NCBI RefSeq assembly: GCF_905475465.1
Contig: NC_062247.1
Span: 11,842,001-11,906,000, forward strand
Origin: Pieris napi
Taxonomy: Eukaryota > Arthropoda > Insecta > Lepidoptera > Pieridae
Length of the DNA: 64,000 nt
Reading direction: 5' to 3'
Below are positions 58,001 to 64,000 of this stretch, piece by piece. The notes under the pieces are model-generated. The model ran no database searches. It was not told the origin of the DNA and saw only the letters and a list, made by a program, of their open reading frames with translations. The position numbers were made by a program, and so were the translations under genes. Positions within the stretch are counted from its first letter, which is position 1. Every line of letters starts with the position of its first letter.

Positions 58001-59195
58001 CTAATGTCGAACCGGGAATAAATAAATACTTAATCACTTAGTGAAACATGCACGCGCATTTATAGTGTTGTAGCTACCATTAATATAAATTAACATCAAA
58101 TAAATGCATCACGTCACAATTATTTCACTGAACGTACCGTTAGTGATAGTTTCTACACTATTTCTAGTCTATGGTCTAGCGTCGAACGTCATGTCACGTC
58201 TGACACATTTCGGACACGGTCATTACGTCACTCGAACCGCAGACAGATGAGTTGTGATTACACTAACTAACCGAGAATCATCGAAACGACCGACAGAATA
58301 TTTTTCTAAATAACGAAACATGGAAGTGAAGTTGTTCCGGATCGAACCGGCTCTAACTTAACACTAATAAATTGTCTAAAACTAATATTGCACACACATA
58401 CACATTCTAAACATCAGAGCGATTTAAAAAATACCAAATGTGTATGCGCACAAAACTATACTTAATAAGAAATGCAATAATAAATTGTGCATATTAAAAT
58501 AGTGAATAAAATATATGTATAAAATATAATCTTATAACTGCAACTAATGTGACAAAAGAAATATATTTATGTTTAACAATGCAAAGTGAATATATTCCGT
58601 GTAAATATGCTCGCAGAAGCAGCCGATGCAATGTTTGACATTGCTCATACATATCGCCAAAATGGAAATAAAATTCTGCGCAATCTCATTGCGATCTGCT
58701 TCGATCACTGGAAACGTATATCTAATATAAAAATAAAATAGGTATAATGTTTAAAAATAATTTAAAACTCACGGAATGAAATACCACACAAAATATAAAA
58801 CCTCTCTGACTATGCCTATTGCTGTAATATTAACAGTCGCCGACAGATGGCGCTTTCTTAAATTAGATAAACGTACGTATTCACTAGGGAAGTAGAGTTA
58901 TAGCACTTATCTAAACTGTTCCAAGTAAGCGTAATACAGATACATTATAATTTCAGTCGAGTTATTCTCGATCGAGAGAGAGGTAGTCGCCAGGGCTTCT
59001 CTCGGGTGCGCAGGCGATATCTCGAGGCATGTGACATGTGACATTGCATAGACAAATGACATTAGACGTCATACTTCAAAGACTACTACTATAAGTAGTT
59101 TCAAATTAAGAATTCTGAAAATAAATTGAGATGTCGCTTGCGTCCCCGTACACTGGGCAGAAATGCGACACTTGTGTGATATTCCTTGCGGATGT
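55100..59195 (-). other. Possible long 3' UTR of hephaestus/PTB
   Basis: About 4.1 kb following the PTB stop, with no protein-like frame and no mobile-element ends, unlike almost all other noncoding DNA here. A minus-strand AATAAA lies at 55123-55118. Long PTB 3' UTRs are known in other animals. The extent is an inference. Confidence 0.35.
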
Positions 59196-62100
59196 TTAGA
59201 TACTTGACTTGGAGAAGGAGACCCGAAGGTGGTTGGACTCTGACAGTTGGTAGTTGTGCATCTTGATGAGAGCCGCCACTGCGTCGTCTATGGACGGAAG
59301 TTGCACGAGCGCCATCTTGCGGTCCTTCCTGAATTTTTTTTAACAGAACTTTAGTCTATATTTTTTTAACGGATACATCAATCAAATAGAACAGCATAAA
59401 GATCTCAGTGTTGTTTTCCACACGAAAAAAGTCGTGGATGAAGCTAGCAAATAAAATTAATGTTAATTTTAAAATAAAAATAAAATTATTTTGAAAATAT
59501 TGTTCGTTCGTTTTACCGTAATTACTTTTTTACTTAAAAACATTACATTTTTATATAATTAACACAAATATACACGAACAAATAATGTGTATAGGGATAA
59601 ATAAAAACAACATTTTTTATTAAAAAAAGACGAAATTAGGAATGATTGAATACTCACGGGAAGAATTTGAATGCCTTGATAGTGAATCCGCGTTTGGTGA
59701 ACGCGTCCTTTATGTCATCCTCGGAGACGGTCGCTCTGCGGACATTCATTGTTATAACTTGGAGCGGAATTGAACAATAACTTAAAAATTCCGGATAAAT
59801 GTAAGATGAACATTCCGTGCGATGTTTCTTAAAGATTTTTGGAATTTTCAGCACTATTTCAAATTCTTATTTAACAATCTCGTTTATACTGCTTAATATC
59901 TATTTTATATATTTTTTAATGTATTCAAAACGAAATCATAAGAAGAATTTGTATTTTGATGCTATGACGTTTGGAAAAACTTACGGAATGTTGGAGAGAT
60001 GCAGTGTAGCACTCGGCGGGTAGATGTTTTGGTAGTTTTTGCTTCCCGGCTTCTTGAATCTATGCAGTGGGCTTTGCGAGTAGTCACTGAAAACGTACAA
60101 CGACTGATTAGATTTTTGATTATATATACAATACTTGACGTATTCGGTAGGGGGCTGATTAATTAAAAAAAAAAGAATTGTTAAGTGCCTATCTGTTACC
60201 TAATCCGCTGTTTGCTGGTAGTTTTTCAGTTAACAAAAAGTTACTAGTAAAATCTGAAATTGTATCTTATTATTTTTTAAATATTTATAGAAAAGACAGC
60301 TAACATATACTGTCGATATATCATTTTGTGGTGATATACTCCGAGTATATTAAGCTTTTGCCATGTTGATATAAGGCAAAATTAAAATACCATATGTATA
60401 TAAGTTTTCTAATTAAACACAGCAATGGTTACTTAACTGATTGACAGATATTGATAATATTATACAATATTTGGCACAGGACAAACATTTTAGATTAACA
60501 CTAATTGTACCCGCAAATTAGTCTCAAACAAAATCGACCGTGGGAAAAATTTACGTGAAAAAATTATAAGTAATAAATCAAAAACCTTTTAAAAGGGGTA
60601 TACCGTCATTTAATTATTTTATATTTAACACTGGATAATCACGACAACCTATCATGACAAAATAAGGAAGCAATGGCGAATTAATTTTTTAATTGGACTA
60701 GTAATTTTTGAGTCTATTCTTAAGAACAGGAAATATATTATTAGTTCATATTTTTAATACAGAATTTTAGTTAAAGACAATGTTAACATACCGTGTAAGT
60801 CCAGCATCTGGTTGGCCTTCCTTCGGCAACTGCACGGTTTGGTGCTTGCTAAGCATCACGCGCATGGCTTTTCCGAAGACACGCAGCTTGTCCATGTGAG
60901 TCATTGCTGGAATTGTTGCAATATTAGAATTTGAAATCTTTAGAGTTGCCCGAGGCGATATTGACCAAATAATTACTCAAAAATTGTTATATTTAAGGTT
61001 TTAACAGATTATAAATTCTCGTAGAATATATTTGGTTTAAAAACTATTTGAGTAGTGTTAGCCTAGTGGCTTCAGCGTGGGACTCTCATACCTGAAGGCG
61101 TAGGTTCGATCCCCGGCTGTGCACCAATGGACTTTCTTTCTATGTGCGCATTTAACATTTGCTCGAACGGTGAAGAAAAACATCGTTAGGAAACCGACAT
61201 CTTGGGTCTTAGACCCAAAAAGTCGACGGCATGTGTCAGGCACTGAAGGCTGATCACCTACTTGCCTATTAGATTTAAAAATGATCATGAAACAGATTCA
61301 GAAATCTGAGGCCAAGACCTAAAGAGGTTGTAGCGCCACTGATTTATTTAAAAACACACTTAGAGAAAAAGCCAATAATAAATAGAAAACAAGTGACTCA
61401 CTCAACATGAGTGCGATCATTATTTGCTTTTACGAGATACAACACTAGAACATTCACAAATCCGTGACGAACGTGCTCAAAGGCAGAAATAAATGTCTAA
61501 AAATTCGTACGAAACTCGCCTTTATAGCCATAGACATACCTAGATGAGCCTGGTGAGGTTCCGCCATCTGAATCAAAGCTGAATCTTTTTTGTTGTATAG
61601 GATCTTCACTCGTTGCACATCACCATACACTCCTGAATGGTAAAATTGTGTTATATACGGAACAATATTTCATGTCAATGTACCCTACGCTTTTCGTTAT
61701 CAAACTACATGGGTCTACAAGCTTCATTGTATTATTGAAAAGGAAAAACAAGAGAGAAAATCTATACTCTATCTGGTCACGTAAAGTTTTTCTGAATGCA
61801 ATACACTATGGACTTTTAACACTAAGCTACTTTAGACCTTCTTCAATCACTACGTGGAAATCTACTGTACTAAACATTGTCTTTCGACATTTGAATTCGG
61901 AATCAAGTAAACATGAAACTCGATATCTGCTACATTAAATGTCTGAAACACAAATTGTCAGTAAATAAAGCTTAGAATGATCATAGAATGTAAAGTGTTA
62001 ACAAGCGAAGCTTCGACGCCAAGTCAATGGATGCGGTTATCAGTAAAGAAATCCAGAATGTTAGACAATTTGTCTTCCAGGCAGACAGGGGCTCAGTATA

Positions 62101-64000
62101 GTAATATTAATGTTTTAATATAAAATACGGAATGTGTGCACACGTACCGAAAAGGGTAAAGAGAGCGTCAGGCGTGACCATCTAAAACAATAGGAAAGAG
62201 AAAAGAGATAGTATTATAAATAGTCGTAAAAGATATCTGACATCATATCTATAAATAAAATTAGCAACTTATTTAAGGAATGTATATAACAGCCCGTAAC
62301 GCCGACTATGGTTTAATTAATTAGTCGTTCGATGCGATCCCACTTAATAAAATGACGTTACTGGCTATTGTGTTAGCGCAATGCACAATTTGTCAATAGA
62401 CTATCTAGTTCATCGATTTGCTTCATAATTGTGTAATCTAATCAATCTAATATTGTTCAATAGTATTGGAAATTTGCGGTTACTGGTTGGTGTAGTACAG
62501 ACCTCTTCGTTTAGGTTGGACACGAGGAGGACGGTTGCTAGGGGCAACGGCGGCGCGGCGAGAGCTCGAAGAGCCGGTGAGGCTGGAGTCAGAGTTAGGG
62601 CTCCGAAAGCTGGCAGGCCGACTCCTCCAACTCCAACGCCGTACGGTGAGGCCAAACCTGATCCGAGGCCAAGGAATGGAGGTGCTAGAACACCACCACC
62701 TAGAGTAAAGTACACGACTTAAGTGTTTAAACTCTGTGTTTAATAATAGAAATATTTTTTGAAATACCACCTTACATTACAAAGTTTACATAAAAAACAA
62801 TACAAATTCTAAGGTTATTTTACGACAATCTATTGTTAACAACAATGAGCCGTTTAAACATTTGGGGCCTTACGCTAATATTACAATTTAGAACAAAGAA
62901 CTAAAACATAGCAGTGAAGTCGCGACGTAAAACATCATGTTATCTTTTTGCTCGATCCTTTGAATGTAAAACGGCATAACAACAAAAGCAACAAATCGAG
63001 TGTGTCGGAATAATCCTCATATATCACAACCCTCTACGGTGCAGTGGGGATTTATGAAAAGTTATTAGTCACTGTGGAAACATTTAGAATTGATTATGAA
63101 TAATAAACACAATACGAGATAGAATGGAATAGTGAAGATAATACAAAAGCCTTAATGCGAAAGTTTGTAGCCGTATAAAGACGTTGTTATGGATAACATA
63201 TATACAAAGAAAACGTATATTTAATATTAAATGAGAAAAGTGCTTTCGCAAAGATAAACTCGGGAACGGTGAGCAAACAGTGCTTAACACATTTCGGGGG
63301 ATATAATACGTCGTAACAAACACTTAAACAAAACTTCGTTAGACAAGACAAACATTGCGGTTGTTGCGACAGTGTAGAAAGGTGCTAAAGCGTCCAGAGC
63401 CTTGTGACAACTGCCCTTTTTCGCAGGCGTGACCCGTTGCGAAACAAATATACTATGTTTAAAGTTACTTTAATAATATTGAGCATAGTAAAAATATAAT
63501 TAATGAAGAATTAGTCAAAAAGCAAGCAGAGTAAGCTTTTACATTTACTGGGACGTGTAGTAAGAATTCCTATTAAGAAGAGACTGGTTACTTTATTTCA
63601 TAATTGCAGTACAAAAAAAAATTGAATTACGTGTTAGAGAGTATTATTAAAAAGAGACAGAAGAAACTATTACTTTACAAAATACATAGTCGGTCGTGCA
63701 TCAAATTGTTTAATATGCATTTGTTTCATCAGCGGATCACGTGTACTTGAAAGATTGTAAAGGGCAGATGTGGATAAGTATTGGACTAACTCTTCCCGGA
63801 TGCGGCCAGGATGCGAGCGCGCAGTGACATCAACTCACTGGTCAACAGCTGGTGGGTATCGCCGTCTCCAGACGGCAGGGTCGGGTTGGTGTAGTCCCTG
63901 GACTTGTCATTGTTATACTTCACGTTCAGACAAGTCATCTTTGAGTAGTCGATGCGCAGTGTGCAGCAGCCGTTGTAAATGTTCTGTCCGTCTAGGGCCT
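59196..64000 (-). CDS. heph: Hephaestus / polypyrimidine tract-binding protein (3' half, partial)
   Basis: Eight exons visible (5' to 3'): from beyond 64000 to 63839, 62699-62503, 62181-62148, 61632-61540, 60906-60792, 60086-59985, 59735-59658, 59328-59196. Phases agree throughout; about 304 residues. The end of RRM2 (ALDGQNIYNGCCTLRIDYSK, LNVKYNNDKSRDYT), a Gly/Ala/Pro-rich linker (GGGVLAPPFLGLGSG), RRM3 (TVLLVSNLNEE ... VYGDVQRVKILYNKKDSA ... AMTHMDKLRVFGKAMRVMLS), the interdomain KHQTVQLPKEGQPDAGLTRD and SPLHRFKKPGSKNYQNI, and RRM4 (ATLHLSNIPATVSEDDIKDA, FKFFPKDRKMALVQLP, NHLRVSFSKSSI stop). A nuclear regulator of splicing and RNA stability that binds pyrimidine tracts. RRM1 and the start lie outside the window. 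Confidence 0.96.
61053..61345 (+). repeat. Full-length tRNA-derived SINE in a PTB intron
   Basis: The best-preserved copy, antisense to PTB: ttagcctagtggcttcagcg (box A), ggttcgatccccggctgtgc (box B), tttctatgtgcgcatttaac, agtcgacggcatgtgtcagg, cctacttgcctattagattt, and the end ggttgtagcgccactgattt. Length about 293 bp. Confidence 0.92.
62148..62181 (-). other. heph: 34-nt PTB exon, candidate autoregulated exon
   Basis: Encodes MVTPDALFTLFG (last base shared) between the SNLNEE exon (phase 0) and the VYGDV exon (phase 1). Skipping it joins GAG to gagtgtatgg... and gives TGA at the ninth codon. The length and place equal vertebrate PTBP1 exon 11, which PTB itself makes skip. A pyrimidine run directly upstream on the minus strand supports PTB binding. 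Confidence 0.85.
62190..62211 (-). promoter_or_regulatory. Pyrimidine tract upstream of the 34-nt exon
   Basis: The minus strand reads atctcttttctctttcctat just before the acceptor (ttgttttag), with several overlapping UCUU/CUCUU-type PTB motifs. Also simply a strong polypyrimidine tract. Confidence 0.55.
62700..63838 (-). other. PTB intron
   Basis: Between the RRM2 exon and the linker exon. AT-rich, with no element recognised. Confidence 0.6.

Noticed and set aside
17233..61130. Possible tRNA genes at the SINE heads
   Set aside because: Box A and box B are present, but the acceptor stem and full cloverleaf are not, and the same body sequence follows each one.
62410..62770. Overlapping frames on both strands around the PTB linker exon
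   Set aside because: Only the minus frame joining LLVSNLNEE is PTB; the others are shadows of a G+C-rich exon.
1..64000. CRISPR arrays, operons or bacterial defence genes
   Set aside because: No direct-repeat/spacer pattern and no prokaryotic gene structure; spliced genes and eukaryotic retroelements show a nuclear insect genome.

Overview
The window looks like a lepidopteran (butterfly or moth) nuclear genome. It is A+T-rich, its host genes have short exons and GT-AG introns, and the spaces between genes are packed with mobile elements of types usual in Lepidoptera: a tRNA-derived SINE, an APE-type LINE with a coiled-coil ORF1, jockey-like and R1-like LINE tails, short Helitrons, hAT, PIF/Harbinger-like and other MITEs, and an intact BEL/Pao LTR retrotransposon. 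No species call is justified from sequence alone.

Left edge (1-843): two exons on the minus strand of an unrecognised gene whose first exon appears to complete a signal peptide. From about 1.7 to 31.8 kb the window is almost all repeats. The main items are a fold-back element (2620-3525), a full-length two-ORF LINE (7427-11778) inserted into a SINE copy with a 14-bp target duplication, a 2-kb TIR element carrying a broken Myb/SANT-like gene (13955-16009), a Helitron (18191-18503), a dead hAT element with an 8-bp duplication (18594-20002), two neighbouring Harbinger-like MITEs (21583-22660), a 5'-truncated jockey-like insertion (26851-27516), a second Helitron (27553-28102) and two tandem 5S rRNA units on the minus strand (one complete, one 5'-deleted; 28432-28825).

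31.8-38.6 kb: a young BEL/Pao element with an intact Gag-Pol ORF, a 5-bp target duplication, nearly identical LTR sequence, and LTRs of different length (774 against 626 bp) because the 5' LTR keeps a tandem 148-bp unit. 38.6-43.6 kb: more LINE tails, a MITE, and an 825-bp TIR element that carries a spliceable fragment of a transposase-like gene.

43.8-64 kb: the host gene block. Twinfilin (plus strand, nine exons, complete) converges on TIMMDC1 (minus strand, six exons, complete). Beyond it lies the 3' half of hephaestus/PTB (minus strand, eight visible exons, continuing past the right edge). Introns carry a SINE, an internally deleted copy of the 14-16 kb element and a pogo-like MITE. PTB has a 34-nt exon whose skipping would bring a stop codon at once, the same arrangement as the autoregulated exon 11 of vertebrate PTBP1. 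Twinfilin acts on actin, TIMMDC1 on mitochondrial complex I assembly and PTB on splicing; nothing suggests these neighbours work together.

The items most worth checking are the LINE ORF1/ORF2 junction (an in-frame UAA in a context nearly matching the tobamovirus leaky-stop signal, with no usable AUG for ORF2), the 34-nt PTB exon, and the intact BEL element with unequal LTRs.
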